From assembly GCF_000935125.1 (NCBI RefSeq), contig NZ_JRKI01000029.1, forward strand, positions 558,001 to 622,000: a DNA stretch of 64,000 bases, given 5' to 3'. Each line of letters begins with the position of its first letter. Position 1 is the stretch's first letter. The position numbers and the translations under genes are program-made. Shown here piece after piece: positions 33,942-42,049 of this stretch. Under the pieces are notes generated by a model, which was not told the origin of the DNA, made no database searches, and saw only the letters and a program-made list of their open reading frames with translations. Source of the DNA: Streptomyces natalensis ATCC 27448 (GTDB lineage Bacteria; Actinomycetota; Actinomycetes; Streptomycetales; Streptomycetaceae).

Positions 33942-33988
33942 GGAGGCGCCCCCACTTATGCGAGACTAACTGGGGGCGCCCCCGCTTA
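33942..33988. promoter_or_regulatory. Twin operator repeats between SDR and TetR genes
   Basis: Two 17-bp direct repeats with consensus g-g-rggcgcccccrctta start at 33942 and 33972, a 30-bp pitch or about three helical turns. Each has a ggcgcc core, and together they form a near-perfect inverted repeat (ggcgcccccactta against taactgggggcgcc). Confidence 0.7.
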
Positions 33989-34039
33989 GCAACTGGAGCA
34001 GAGTGCTGGAGAAGACTGGAGAGGAGAGGGCAACCACCG

Positions 34040-34612
34040 ATGGTCGAAGATGCGCAACGCCCGTTGCGGGCCGACGCGCGACGCAACCGGGACAGGATCC
34101 TCACGGCTGCGGTGAGCGTGTTCGCCAAGGAGGGGCTGGACGCACACCTGGAGCGCATCGCCAAGGCAGCGGGCGTGGGCAGCGCAACCCTGTATCGCAA
34201 CTTCCCCACCCGCGAAGCCCTGATCGAGGCGGTCTACCGCAACGAAGTGGCCCAATTGTGCGACGCGGTCCCCGACCTTCTGTCGGCAAAGCCGCCGTAC
34301 GAAGCCCTGCGTGCTTGGACACGCCTCTTCCTGGACTACGTCACTGCCAAACTCGGCATGATCGACGCTCTGCGCGCCATCGCCGCCACGGGAGAGAACC
34401 CCTACGGCCACAGCCGGGAGATGATCCAGGCCGCCCTTACGACCCTGATGGACGCATGTGCAGCCGCCGGCACGATCCGCACCGACATCAGCCCGTCCGA
34501 CATGGGCGCCGCCCTCACAGGCATCGCCCTCACCTCAGCACAGCCCGAACAACGACAGCAGGCCGAACGCCTACTGGACCTCACCCTGGACGGACTGGCC
34601 GCCGGGTCGTGA
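34040..34612 (+). CDS. TetR/AcrR family transcriptional regulator
   Basis: This 190-residue protein has the N-terminal helix-turn-helix RDRILTAAVSVFAKEG then HLERIAKAAGVGSATLYRNF, and a C-terminal domain with RAWTRLFLDYVTAKLGM of the TetR_C (SbtR-like) type. The ATG at 34040 was chosen because the homology begins with ADARRNRDRIL shortly after. It is divergent from the SDR gene across a region holding two 17-bp repeats, its likely binding sites. Confidence 0.93.
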   Translation: MVEDAQRPLRADARRNRDRILTAAVSVFAKEGLDAHLERIAKAAGVGSATLYRNFPTREALIEAVYRNEVAQLCDAVPDLLSAKPPYEALRAWTRLFLDYVTAKLGMIDALRAIAATGENPYGHSREMIQAALTTLMDACAAAGTIRTDISPSDMGAALTGIALTSAQPEQRQQAERLLDLTLDGLAAGS

Positions 34613-34654
34613 TCCTGCTCCTAAGAGGCGCTAACAGTATGGGCTGGAGACCGC

Positions 34655-35485
34655 CTAGCCGTTTTGAGCGGAGATGGTGCGGACGAAGTCCCGAAGGATC
34701 TCGTTGAAGGTATCCGGTCGTTCCATGTTGGGGTAGTGAGCGGTGGCTTCGATGGTCGTCACCCGGCCGTTGGCGACGGTGTGTACGAGACGTTCGGCCA
34801 TGCCGATGTGGTCGTCCGAGTCGATGCCGCCGTTGATGGCCAGCACCGGAACCGTGATCTTCGCCGCTCGCTCCCAGGTATCGGCCACCGGCACCCTGTG
34901 ATCGGGTTCGGCACTGGTGTGCTTGGCGACGGTCCGCCGGGTCATCTCCCGCAGCCTGCGCACGACATCCTGGTTGACGTCGTCGAGTGTGCGGTGCGGT
35001 CCCGCCCCGAGCCGGGTGAATGCCTCGACCCAGCCCTCGGCGTCACCCGCGGCCAGTGCACGGGCCTCCTCGGCCTCGATCTCCTTGAGCCATGGGTCCT
35101 GGAATTCGGGTTCGCTGGTGCCGACGCCGCTGATGACCAACGCACTGACCAGCTCAGGGTGTTCGAGTGCGGTATCGACGGCGATGGCTCCGCCCATCGA
35201 GAGTCCGACGAGGGTCGCGGGGCCGACGTCGAGGTGACGCAGCAGCGCTGCGAGGTCATCGGTGGGACGGAACGGTGCGCTCGCATTGGAGGATTCGCCG
35301 TGCCCGCGGGCATCCGGTGCGATCACCCGGTGGTCCGACGCCAGGACCGGCACCTGGTCGTCCCACATGCGGTGGTCCAGGAAGCCACCGTGGAGCAGCA
35401 CCAGGGGCCGGCCTGCCCCGGTGTCGCGGTAAGCGAGGTGGCCGTCTGCGGTGTCTAACGAGAACATGTCAGAAACGTGAGTCAT
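34655..35485 (-). CDS. Alpha/beta hydrolase
   Basis: This protein of about 276 residues has the oxyanion region LVLLHGGFLDHRMW, the nucleophile elbow VGLSMGGA with catalytic Ser, an acid in NGGIDSDDH and the C-terminal His in ATAHYPNMERPD. The family includes haloperoxidase-like and ester-hydrolysing enzymes. It is divergent from a MarR regulator across a 58-bp gap containing TGTCAT repeats, so it is probably induced when that repressor releases the DNA. The ATG at 35485 itself lies inside one repeat. Confidence 0.92.
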   Translation of the reverse strand: MTHVSDMFSLDTADGHLAYRDTGAGRPLVLLHGGFLDHRMWDDQVPVLASDHRVIAPDARGHGESSNASAPFRPTDDLAALLRHLDVGPATLVGLSMGGAIAVDTALEHPELVSALVISGVGTSEPEFQDPWLKEIEAEEARALAAGDAEGWVEAFTRLGAGPHRTLDDVNQDVVRRLREMTRRTVAKHTSAEPDHRVPVADTWERAAKITVPVLAINGGIDSDDHIGMAERLVHTVANGRVTTIEATAHYPNMERPDTFNEILRDFVRTISAQNG

Positions 35486-35534
35486 GACAACCAAGGTGTC
35501 ATATCGTTTGGGGTATTGGCAACACAGGTGTCAT
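35484..35534. promoter_or_regulatory. MarR operator candidates
   Basis: ATGACA (35484-35489) and TGTCAT (35497-35502) form an inverted pair around 7 bp. The string aggtgtcat occurs at 35494 and again at 35526, a 32-bp pitch. They cover the divergent hydrolase/MarR promoter. Confidence 0.6.
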
Positions 35535-35543
35535 CCTGGCTGG

Positions 35544-36017
35544 GTGACTGATGCTGACACTCCCCTCGCTGCCGACGACCTCGGCCACCGGCTCACGGAA
35601 GTTTTCGCGCTGGTCGGCCCGCTGTACCGACGCGTGCAGCGCAAGGTCGAACAAGCAGAACCCATCGAGGGGCTCTCCGTCGGTGTGCGCGCCGTCCTGG
35701 ATCTGCTCCTCAAACACGGGCCCATGACCGTCCCGCAGATGGGTCGCGCACAGGCACTGAGCCGACAATTCGTGCAGCGCACGGTCAACGACGCAGCAAC
35801 CCGGCAACTGGTCGAGATCACCCCCAACCCTGCCCACCAGCGCTCCTCGCTGATCCGGCTGACCGACGACGGCAGGGCGGCCATCACCGCGGTAACCATC
35901 CGCGAGCACGCACTCCTGCGCCAGGTCGGCGGCGACCTGACCGACGCCGAGCTGACGGCATGCATGCGCGTGCTCACCCAGATGCTCGAACTCTTCGACA
36001 ACGTAGACGTGAACTGA
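35544..36017 (+). CDS. MarR family transcriptional regulator
   Basis: This protein of about 157 residues has the MarR winged helix. The core is LSVGVRAVLDLLLKHGPMTV then QMGRAQALSRQFVQRTVNDA, followed by the wing NPAHQRSSLIRLTDDGRA and a C-terminal dimerisation helix. I chose the GTG at 35544, since upstream sequence belongs to the operator region. It is divergent from an alpha/beta hydrolase, forming a regulator-enzyme pair typical of xenobiotic responses. Confidence 0.92.
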   Translation: MTDADTPLAADDLGHRLTEVFALVGPLYRRVQRKVEQAEPIEGLSVGVRAVLDLLLKHGPMTVPQMGRAQALSRQFVQRTVNDAATRQLVEITPNPAHQRSSLIRLTDDGRAAITAVTIREHALLRQVGGDLTDAELTACMRVLTQMLELFDNVDVN

Positions 36018-36347
36018 CTCTCATGCTGCATGTCGTTGCCCAGGTCGGGAGTCGCTGAACAGTGCGTGCGCACCGGCAGGAGCGGCGCAATCCGTTCGTA
36101 CAGTGCGCCGTCATTCACCGACGCCCTTCCCCCTCCCCCGTGAACTCCCCGACGAGCTGCTGCAGGAGAGACCTGGCTCATGGGTCAGCATTCCGTTAGC
36201 TCCCCTTATGCCAAGGCGGGCGCCGTGGTCGATGGCTTTGATGCGGTCGCCGGTATCCACGCACTCGCCGAGACAAAGCACCCTTACGGGGCTTGCGAGC
36301 GCCACGGGGCTTGGCGGGAGGGCCTGAGCCGCCGCGGGTGCACGCCC
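36018..36347. other. 330-bp intergenic region without a supported gene
   Basis: It lies between the convergent MarR and PucR-type regulator genes. Short open frames exist on both strands (for example 36111-36305 on the minus strand), but none has codon bias, a ribosome binding site or a recognisable domain. It may hold decayed coding sequence. Confidence 0.5.
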
Positions 36348-37544
36348 TCACCGTCCGTCAAGAGACAGCAGCGGCAGCGCATGCAACGCCACGGCCAGGT
36401 CGGCGACCGCGCGGGGGTCGCGGAGGGAGCGGCCGGTCAGTTCTTCCAGCCTGTGGAGTCGGTAGCGCACCGTGTTGCGGTGGCAGTACAGCAGCTCCGC
36501 CGCGTCGGCGGCCGAGCCCGCGGCTGCGTACCAGCACTCCAGGGTCTCCAGCAGGCGGTCGCGCTCGGCGGCCGGCAGTTCCAGTACGGCCTCGAAGACC
36601 GTCCGAGCGATCCGGCCGGCCTCGTCCGGGGCCGAGGCGACCAGCAGGGCGGCCGGGCTGTCGTCGAATCGCGCGACGCCTGCCCGCTTCCGGCGGACGC
36701 CGGCCAGCGCCACTCGCGCAAGGCGCAGCGCCCTGGGGGTGTCCTGTAGGGCACGGTACGGAGGGCTGACGCCCACCCGGGAGGCGGGAGACCGCTCCAA
36801 GACGCGCAGGATGACGTCCTCGGCACCCGGGTGCTGGACGGCGACCACACCGATCTGGACGTCCGGCAGCAGACGCCAGGCCGAACGCAGTTCCTCGGCA
36901 CGAAGCCGCGCCTCGATGCCGGGCAGCGCCTCCCGGCCGGGCGCCGGCACCTCGGACGCCACGACGACGTACGGACCACCGGTCGGCAGGCCGAGGACGC
37001 CCGCGGCCTCCCAGAGGGTGGTGCGATCGGTGAGCATGCCGGTGAAGAGCGCCTCGACCATGGCGGACCGTTCGCGCTCCCGTTGCAGCACCAGTTCGGA
37101 GGTCTCCTCGCGATAGGCGTCGCTGGCCGCCGCGGCGAGTCCCTCGATCACCCACCATCCGGCCAGGGACACAAAGGTGTCCGTGGTGACGCCCTCGGCA
37201 TCGCGGGCTTCGGCGGCGAGTTCGGACCACAGGAACTCGGACCCGACGCGATAGGCGTGCAGCAGATCGGCCAACGGATCCCCGCGCCGGGCACGTTCGC
37301 GGCCGGTCTCGAGCGCCGGTGTCATATCGCTGCTGGGGTCCCCGGCGAGATGCCCGAAGACCAGCTCCGCGTTACGCCGGCACGAGGCGCTCAACTCGGC
37401 GAACGGCACGCTGTCCTCACTGCCGTAGTACGTCACCTCGGCACGGATGCGGCGTGCCATGCGTATACCGAGTTCCGCTGCGCGGCCCCGCAACGAGGCG
37501 GCGATGGGGGCGACTTCGACGGGCGGATCGGGGATGTGGCGCAT
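36348..37544 (-). CDS. PucR/CdaR-type transcriptional regulator
   Basis: This protein of about 398 residues ends with the PucR C-terminal helix-turn-helix, LLETLECWYAAAGSAADAAE then YCHRNTVRYRLHRLEELTGR. It is preceded by a GGDEF-like middle domain and an N-terminal helical region with RIRAEVTYYG and LLHAYRVGSEFLWSEL. These regulators respond to small metabolites. I placed the start at the ATG at 37544, where similarity begins (HIPDPPVEVAPI). A 6-bp palindrome, caggtt-acaa-aacctg, lies directly upstream. It is divergent from a secreted SGNH hydrolase, its possible target. Confidence 0.92.
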   Translation of the reverse strand: MRHIPDPPVEVAPIAASLRGRAAELGIRMARRIRAEVTYYGSEDSVPFAELSASCRRNAELVFGHLAGDPSSDMTPALETGRERARRGDPLADLLHAYRVGSEFLWSELAAEARDAEGVTTDTFVSLAGWWVIEGLAAAASDAYREETSELVLQRERERSAMVEALFTGMLTDRTTLWEAAGVLGLPTGGPYVVVASEVPAPGREALPGIEARLRAEELRSAWRLLPDVQIGVVAVQHPGAEDVILRVLERSPASRVGVSPPYRALQDTPRALRLARVALAGVRRKRAGVARFDDSPAALLVASAPDEAGRIARTVFEAVLELPAAERDRLLETLECWYAAAGSAADAAELLYCHRNTVRYRLHRLEELTGRSLRDPRAVADLAVALHALPLLSLDGR

Positions 37545-37550
37545 GAACCG

Positions 37551-37566
37551 CAGGTTACAAAACCTG
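37551..37566. promoter_or_regulatory. Palindrome upstream of the PucR-type gene
   Basis: caggtt (37551-37556) and aacctg (37561-37566) are inverted around acaa, just 7 bp before the start codon. The position suits autoregulation. Confidence 0.4.
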
Positions 37567-37725
37567 GTGCACGCAGTGCTGGGAGTTGTTCCCGGGGACA
37601 ACGGGGACGGTGACGCTGCTGTGCGTCGGCACATGGCTCATTCGGCGGGCGGCCGCAACGATGTCGGAGACGTTACCAGCCGGTATCGGCCTCTCTTCGA
37701 TCTTGCTGCCTCCTCAGGGGGAACT

Positions 37726-38667
37726 GTGACCAGAGCCGCAACACCCAACAACACGAGCACACCGAACTTGTCGCCGATCCGATCGCCGAAGTGGTCGCCC
37801 AAGTGGTCGTCCGCACTGACCGGCGCCGCGCTGCTCGCCACCGCACTCGGCGCCACCGTCTCCCCCGCCCACGCCGTGGAATCGGCCGGATCCGGCAAGT
37901 ATGTGTCGCTCGGGGACTCGTACGCCGCCGGCGCCGGCATCCCCGCCTCCTCCGCCGGCCTGTGCCTGCGCTCCGACCACAACTACGGCCATCTCGTCGC
38001 CACGGCCCTCGCCTCGTCGTCGTACGTGGACACCACATGCGCCGGGGCCAAGGTGGGCGCGCTCACCACGCCCCAGAAGGACGTGGGGATCGTCGTCAAC
38101 GGTCCTCAACTCGATGCCGTCACACCGGACACCTCCCTCATCACGCTCACCATCGGCGGCGACAACCTCGGGACCTCCGATATCGGCTTCGGCGATCTCG
38201 CGGTCGTCTGCTCCGCCCTGTCCCTGACGAATCCGTTCGGCGCCCCCTGCCGCAACCACTACGGGGACACGCTCAGCAACCGGATGGACTCCGCGACCAC
38301 GGAGCTGGCCGCGGCCCTTCAGAAGGTGCACGCGAAGGCACCGAAGGCCAGGGTGCTGATCCTCGGCTATCCGTCGGTGCTGCCGGAGGACCCGACGAAG
38401 TGCTTCGGCAAAATGCCCGTCACGACCGGGGATCTGGCGTTCCTGCACTCCGTCCTCGGCGAACTCAACACCAAGATCGCCAAAACCGCCACCGCGGCCG
38501 GCGCCACGTACGTCGACACGCTCGGCCCGACCAAGGGCCACGACAGCTGCTCGTCGGACCCGTGGATCGAGGGTCTCCTGCCGGGCTCACCGACCCTCCC
38601 ACTGCATCCGAACGCGACCGGTGAACGGGTCATGAGCGAAGCGGTGTTGAGCGCGCTGAGGCACTGA
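37726..38667 (+). CDS. Secreted SGNH/GDSL-family lipase or esterase
   Basis: This 313-residue protein has a signal peptide ending near TVSPAHA, followed by block I SLGDSYAAGAG with the nucleophile Ser. Then come CAGAKVGAL, block III as TIGGDNLG, and block V LHPNATGERVM with the catalytic His. Block III is usually GxND; here the order is GDN, so the expected oxyanion Asn may be replaced by Asp. Conserved cysteine pairs fit secreted Streptomyces lipases. The GTG follows AGGGGGAA. It is divergent from a PucR-type regulator and followed by a strong terminator. Confidence 0.92.
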   Translation: MTRAATPNNTSTPNLSPIRSPKWSPKWSSALTGAALLATALGATVSPAHAVESAGSGKYVSLGDSYAAGAGIPASSAGLCLRSDHNYGHLVATALASSSYVDTTCAGAKVGALTTPQKDVGIVVNGPQLDAVTPDTSLITLTIGGDNLGTSDIGFGDLAVVCSALSLTNPFGAPCRNHYGDTLSNRMDSATTELAAALQKVHAKAPKARVLILGYPSVLPEDPTKCFGKMPVTTGDLAFLHSVLGELNTKIAKTATAAGATYVDTLGPTKGHDSCSSDPWIEGLLPGSPTLPLHPNATGERVMSEAVLSALRH

Positions 38668-38716
38668 CCGTCCTGGTCGGAACGCCGCCTCAGCCTCATC
38701 CGTCTGGTACGCCATC

Positions 38717-38746
38717 GCCCGGCCCGGCCCCTGATCCGGGCCGGGC
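38717..38746. terminator. Bidirectional terminator between convergent genes
   Basis: A perfect 11-bp stem (38717-38727 and 38736-38746, gcccggcccgg) with an 8-base loop lies between the SGNH lipase stop (38667) and the stop of the leftward gene at 38780. Confidence 0.8.
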
Positions 38747-38779
38747 ATTGGCACTCCGGTGCGCGCAGGCCGTCGATGC

Positions 38780-39187
38780 CTACGCGTAGGGCACCACCAC
38801 GATCTGTACGTCGTCCTCGTAGATCACACGCCCCGGATCGGCGGAACGCATCATCCGGCAATCGACACCATGGGCGGCCAGAATCTCCAGATAGCCGGAG
38901 ACCCGCCCAATGAGATGTACGGCTGACGGCTTGAACCACGCCGCGGCGCCAGGGTTGATCTCATGGTCGTAAACAGTGGCGTCAACGGTCGACGGGTTGG
39001 CGTACGCAGCGTCGTACCAGCTGTTGTTGATGCGGCGGAAGGATTCCTGTTCGTCCGAGAGTCTCCCGTTCCGCGCCAGCGTGTTGACCAGCCCAAACAC
39101 TCCGGTGAAGTGGCCCCGCCTGTTCGGGTGCGGCGACTGGAACCGTACGTACCGGACGGTCTTGCGGTCGCCATCGGTCATCCCCAT
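38780..39187 (-). CDS. Conserved actinobacterial hypothetical protein
   Basis: This 135-residue soluble protein begins with RYVRFQSPHPNRRGHFTGVF and contains FRRINNSWYDAAYANPSTVD, EINPGAAAWFKPSA and ILAAHGVDCRMM, ending DDVQIVVVPYA. Proteins of this type are common in Streptomyces and have no assigned function. There are no transmembrane segments or cysteine clusters beyond single residues. AGAAG precedes the ATG. It is convergent with the lipase and stands alone. Confidence 0.8.
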   Translation of the reverse strand: MGMTDGDRKTVRYVRFQSPHPNRRGHFTGVFGLVNTLARNGRLSDEQESFRRINNSWYDAAYANPSTVDATVYDHEINPGAAAWFKPSAVHLIGRVSGYLEILAAHGVDCRMMRSADPGRVIYEDDVQIVVVPYA

Positions 39188-39220
39188 CAGCGAATCTTCT
39201 CACCGCCCACCACAACCTGA

Positions 39221-39436
39221 GCCGCCGCAGCCACGGCCAGAGACGGCGCGCAGGCATCCGGGACGCCGTTCATCAGCTTCTCCACCCCGCGCGAAATGCT
39301 GGCACTGGCCCGCGACGCCGGCTTCGCAGACGCCCGGCACCTGTCGGGAGCTTCACTCGGCCACCGCTACTTCGCCGATCGCTCCGACCGCCTCCGCCCG
39401 TCGAGCGGAGAGGACGTGCTGCTGGCCACCACCTGA
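39221..39436 (+). pseudogene. C-terminal remnant of a TIGR00027-type SAM methyltransferase
   Basis: The plus-strand frame bounded by stops at 39218 and 39434 encodes TPFISFSTPREMLALARDAG, then LGHRYFADRSDRLRPSSGED and LLATT. This is the C-terminus of leucine-carboxyl-methyltransferase-like (TIGR00027) enzymes. Only about 65 residues remain; the SAM-binding domain and the start are gone. The remnant lies antisense under the 3-prime end of the nitronate monooxygenase gene. Confidence 0.75.
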
Positions 39437-40445
39437 ACCTGCTCGTCACGCCTCTGGTGTAGGTGTCTGTTGTACGTGGCGGCCGCTGTGGGCCCAGCGC
39501 GGCCTCGGCCTGGGTGGCCAGGGTGGCGACCAGATCGGCCGCGGACGGCAGGTCGTTGATGAGGTCGATGCCCTCGCCGGCCCACTGCGGCAGCGGGGGG
39601 ATCGTGCCGCGTGCCACGGCGTCCTGGTACGCCTGTTGGGCGGGGAGCGTAGCTGAGCGTTCGAGTTCGTCCTCCCGGCCCCGCCATGCGTCGAGGAAAG
39701 GGTGGCCCAGGGTGCGTGCGGTGTACTGCGCCGGCCACCGTGCGCCGCGGGCGATGTCCAGCACCCTGTTGCGCTCGGTGCTCTCCCCGCCTCCGTCCAC
39801 GATCGCCTGGGCGGTCGCGGGGGCGACGAGGGCCTCGGCCGTGGCCTGGAAGCGGGTGCCGAGCAAGGCCCCGGCCGCGCCCAGGGCCAGGGCGGCCGCC
39901 ACGCCGCGGCCGTCGGCGATCCCGCCGGCCGCCAGCACCGGCACGGGCGCCGCCAGGTCCACGACGACGGGCACGAACGGCAGCGTGGACCGCCCCTGCC
40001 GGGCGCCGTGCCCGCCGGCTTCGGTGCCCTGCGCCACGATCACATCGGCGCCCAGATCCACCGCCCTGCGCGCCTCCTCCAGGTCGGTGACCTGGAGGAT
40101 CAGCGTCGTGCCCGCGGTGCGGATGCGCTCCACGAAGGGACCGGGGTCGCCGAAGGACAACATCACCGCCGCCGGGTCGTGCTCCAGCGCCCGCGCCACC
40201 ACTCCGTCGTCAATGGCCCATGCCTGAAAGCCGATGCCCCAGGGTCTCCCGGCGCTCTCGTCGGCCGCGACCGGCAGTTCGCGGGCCAGCCAGTCCCGAT
40301 CCCCGTTCCCGCTGCCCAGCAGTCCCAGCCCGCCGCCGCGCGACACCGCCGCCGTCAGGGCGCCACCGGCCGAGCCGCCCATCGGGGCCAGGGCAATCGG
40401 ATGCTCCACATCGAACAGTTCCGTGAACGACGTCGACAATGCCAT
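39273..40445 (-). CDS. Nitronate monooxygenase with an abnormal C-terminal extension
   Basis: The enzyme core is a TIM-barrel flavoprotein of the 2-nitropropane dioxygenase family. It has HPIALAPMGGSAGGALTAAV, the FMN-binding VIVAQGTEAGGHGARQG (residues ~135-151), VLAAGGIADGRGVAAALALG and LLGTRF. It oxidises alkyl nitronates such as propionate 3-nitronate. Homologous sequence ends at about residue 330. The last ~55 residues (337-390) are Arg-rich and antisense to a methyltransferase remnant, so the native stop was probably lost. The start at 40445 follows GAGGAGG. It is downstream of a cupin gene in a GlxA-linked operon. Confidence 0.88.
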   Translation of the reverse strand: MALSTSFTELFDVEHPIALAPMGGSAGGALTAAVSRGGGLGLLGSGNGDRDWLARELPVAADESAGRPWGIGFQAWAIDDGVVARALEHDPAAVMLSFGDPGPFVERIRTAGTTLILQVTDLEEARRAVDLGADVIVAQGTEAGGHGARQGRSTLPFVPVVVDLAAPVPVLAAGGIADGRGVAAALALGAAGALLGTRFQATAEALVAPATAQAIVDGGGESTERNRVLDIARGARWPAQYTARTLGHPFLDAWRGREDELERSATLPAQQAYQDAVARGTIPPLPQWAGEGIDLINDLPSAADLVATLATQAEAALGPQRPPRTTDTYTRGVTSRFRWWPAARPLRSTGGGGRSDRRSSGGRVKLPTGAGRLRSRRRGPVPAFRAGWRS

Positions 40446-40479
40446 GACCGCAATCCTCCTCTGATTCGCCTGATTCACC

Positions 40480-40875
40480 TCAGGAGGTGAGTGCGTGTCC
40501 CGTCGTCACGTCGACATGGTCGGGGATCTCCTCGTGGCGGTCGCCGACGGTCGGTGTCCCGGTGGGCTCGAAGACGAGGATCGCGGCGCCGGTGGGGGCG
40601 GACGGTTTGTGTTCCGTGCCGCGGGGGACGGTGAACACCGCGCCCTTCGGGAGCGTGACCGTACGCTCTCCGGCCGGCTCGCGCAGGGAGATGGTCAACT
40701 CGCCGTCGAGTACCAGGAAGAACTCATCGGTGTCGTCGTGGACGTGCCAGAGGTGCTCTCCCTCGACCTTGGCGATGCGGACGTCGTAATCGTTGACGCG
40801 AGTGACGATGCGCGGGCTCCACAGCGCGTCGAAGGAGGCCAGGGCGGTGCTGAGGGCGATGGGTTCGTTGCTCAT
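40480..40875 (-). CDS. Cupin-domain protein
   Basis: This 131-residue single-cupin protein has HLWHVHDDTDEFFLVLDGEL as motif 1 (two His and the Glu ligands) and FTVPRGTEHKPSAPTG as motif 2 with the third His. It is first in a leftward pair with the nitronate monooxygenase, the genes 34 bp apart. It is divergent from a GlxA-type regulator that may control both. Possible roles include a metal-dependent dioxygenase or a small-molecule sensor. Confidence 0.9.
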   Translation of the reverse strand: MSNEPIALSTALASFDALWSPRIVTRVNDYDVRIAKVEGEHLWHVHDDTDEFFLVLDGELTISLREPAGERTVTLPKGAVFTVPRGTEHKPSAPTGAAILVFEPTGTPTVGDRHEEIPDHVDVTTGHALTS

Positions 40876-40927
40876 GAGGGAATCGTTGCCGGTTGAGGGC
40901 GGCACATGTGAGTGCTAGGAATCGCAT

Positions 40928-42049
40928 ATGCCGCAAGATTCCTCGCACGCAGTCGACGCAGTCGCATCGACGGGCACGCCCACGGACACGCCCACGGACA
41001 CGCCGACGGACACGCCCGAAGACGCGTCCACGGGCACGCACCGCGTCGTCGTGATCGTGGATGCGAACTCCAACCCCTTCGAACTCGGCTGCGCCACCGA
41101 GGTCTTCGGCCTGCGCAGGCCCGAACTCGGCCGCGATCTCTACGATTTCCGGCTCTGCTCCCCCGAGCCGAGCACGCCGATGCGGGACGGTTTCTTCACG
41201 CTCACGGGAGTCGCCGGTCTGGAAGCGGCCGACTCGGCGGACACGCTGATCGTCCCCAACCGGCCCGATGTCGAGGTGCCGCGCCGGCCGGCGGTTCTCG
41301 ACGCCGTCCGGCGGGCGCATGCACGCGGAACGCGGCTGGTCGGCTTCTGTAGCGGCGCGTTCACGCTGGCCGAGGCCGGTGTCCTCGACGGGCGTCGGGT
41401 CACCGCCCACTGGCAGTGGGCGGATTCCTTCCGGGCCCGCTTCCCTTCCGTCCGGCTTGCGGAGGACGTGCTGTACGTGGACGACGGCGACATCCTCACC
41501 GCCGCCGGAAGCGCGGCCGCACTCGACCTCGGGCTGCATATCGTCCGCCGCGACCACGGCGCGGAGGTCGCCAACACGGTCAGCCGACGGCTGGTCTTCG
41601 CGGCACACCGGGACGGCGGGCAGCGGCAGTTCATCGAACGGCCCGTGCCCGATATCCCCGATGTGTCCTTGGCACCCGTCCTGGCCTGGGCCCAGGAACG
41701 GCTGGATGCCCCGCTCACCGTGTCCGACCTCGCGACGTGTGCCGCCGTCAGCCCGGCGACGCTGCACCGCCGCTTCCGTACGCAACTGGGCACGACGCCT
41801 CTGGCCTGGCTGACGGGGGAACGGCTCGCCCTGGCGTGCCGGCTGATCGAGCGGGGCGAGTCACGCTTCGAGGTCGTCGCTCGGCGCAGCGGGCTGGGCA
41901 CGGCCGCCCATTTGCGCGCGCTGATGCGTCGCGAGACGGGGCTCGCTCCGTCGGAGTACCGCCGCCGGTTCGGTCCGGGGGCGGAGGCGGGCCCGGCGGT
42001 GCGCAGCAATGACGAACCGCCAGGTCTGCGGTCGCCGGACGCTGCCTAG
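40928..42049 (+). CDS. GlxA family transcriptional regulator (DJ-1/PfpI + AraC)
   Basis: This 373-residue protein has an N-terminal DJ-1/PfpI-like domain with FCSGAFTLAEAGVLDGR, where the nucleophile-elbow Cys is retained. The C-terminal AraC double helix-turn-helix has SDLATCAAVSPATLHRRF and EVVARRSGLGTAAHLRALMR. The first ~38 residues are a TPTD repeat encoded by a 12-bp tandem array. It is divergent from the cupin/nitronate monooxygenase pair. Its stop overlaps that of a convergent SDR gene by 4 bp. Confidence 0.94.
   Translation: MPQDSSHAVDAVASTGTPTDTPTDTPTDTPEDASTGTHRVVVIVDANSNPFELGCATEVFGLRRPELGRDLYDFRLCSPEPSTPMRDGFFTLTGVAGLEAADSADTLIVPNRPDVEVPRRPAVLDAVRRAHARGTRLVGFCSGAFTLAEAGVLDGRRVTAHWQWADSFRARFPSVRLAEDVLYVDDGDILTAAGSAAALDLGLHIVRRDHGAEVANTVSRRLVFAAHRDGGQRQFIERPVPDIPDVSLAPVLAWAQERLDAPLTVSDLATCAAVSPATLHRRFRTQLGTTPLAWLTGERLALACRLIERGESRFEVVARRSGLGTAAHLRALMRRETGLAPSEYRRRFGPGAEAGPAVRSNDEPPGLRSPDAA
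40970..41017 (+). repeat. 12-bp tandem array in the GlxA-type gene
   Basis: Four copies of a 12-bp unit (acggacacgccc and variants) at 40970, 40982, 40994 and 41006 encode TPTDTPTD repeats. Confidence 0.9.

Noticed and set aside
36018..36347. Possible gene between the MarR and PucR-type regulators
   Set aside because: Frames on both strands are short, lack start signals and show no domain, so it is reported only as a gene-free region.
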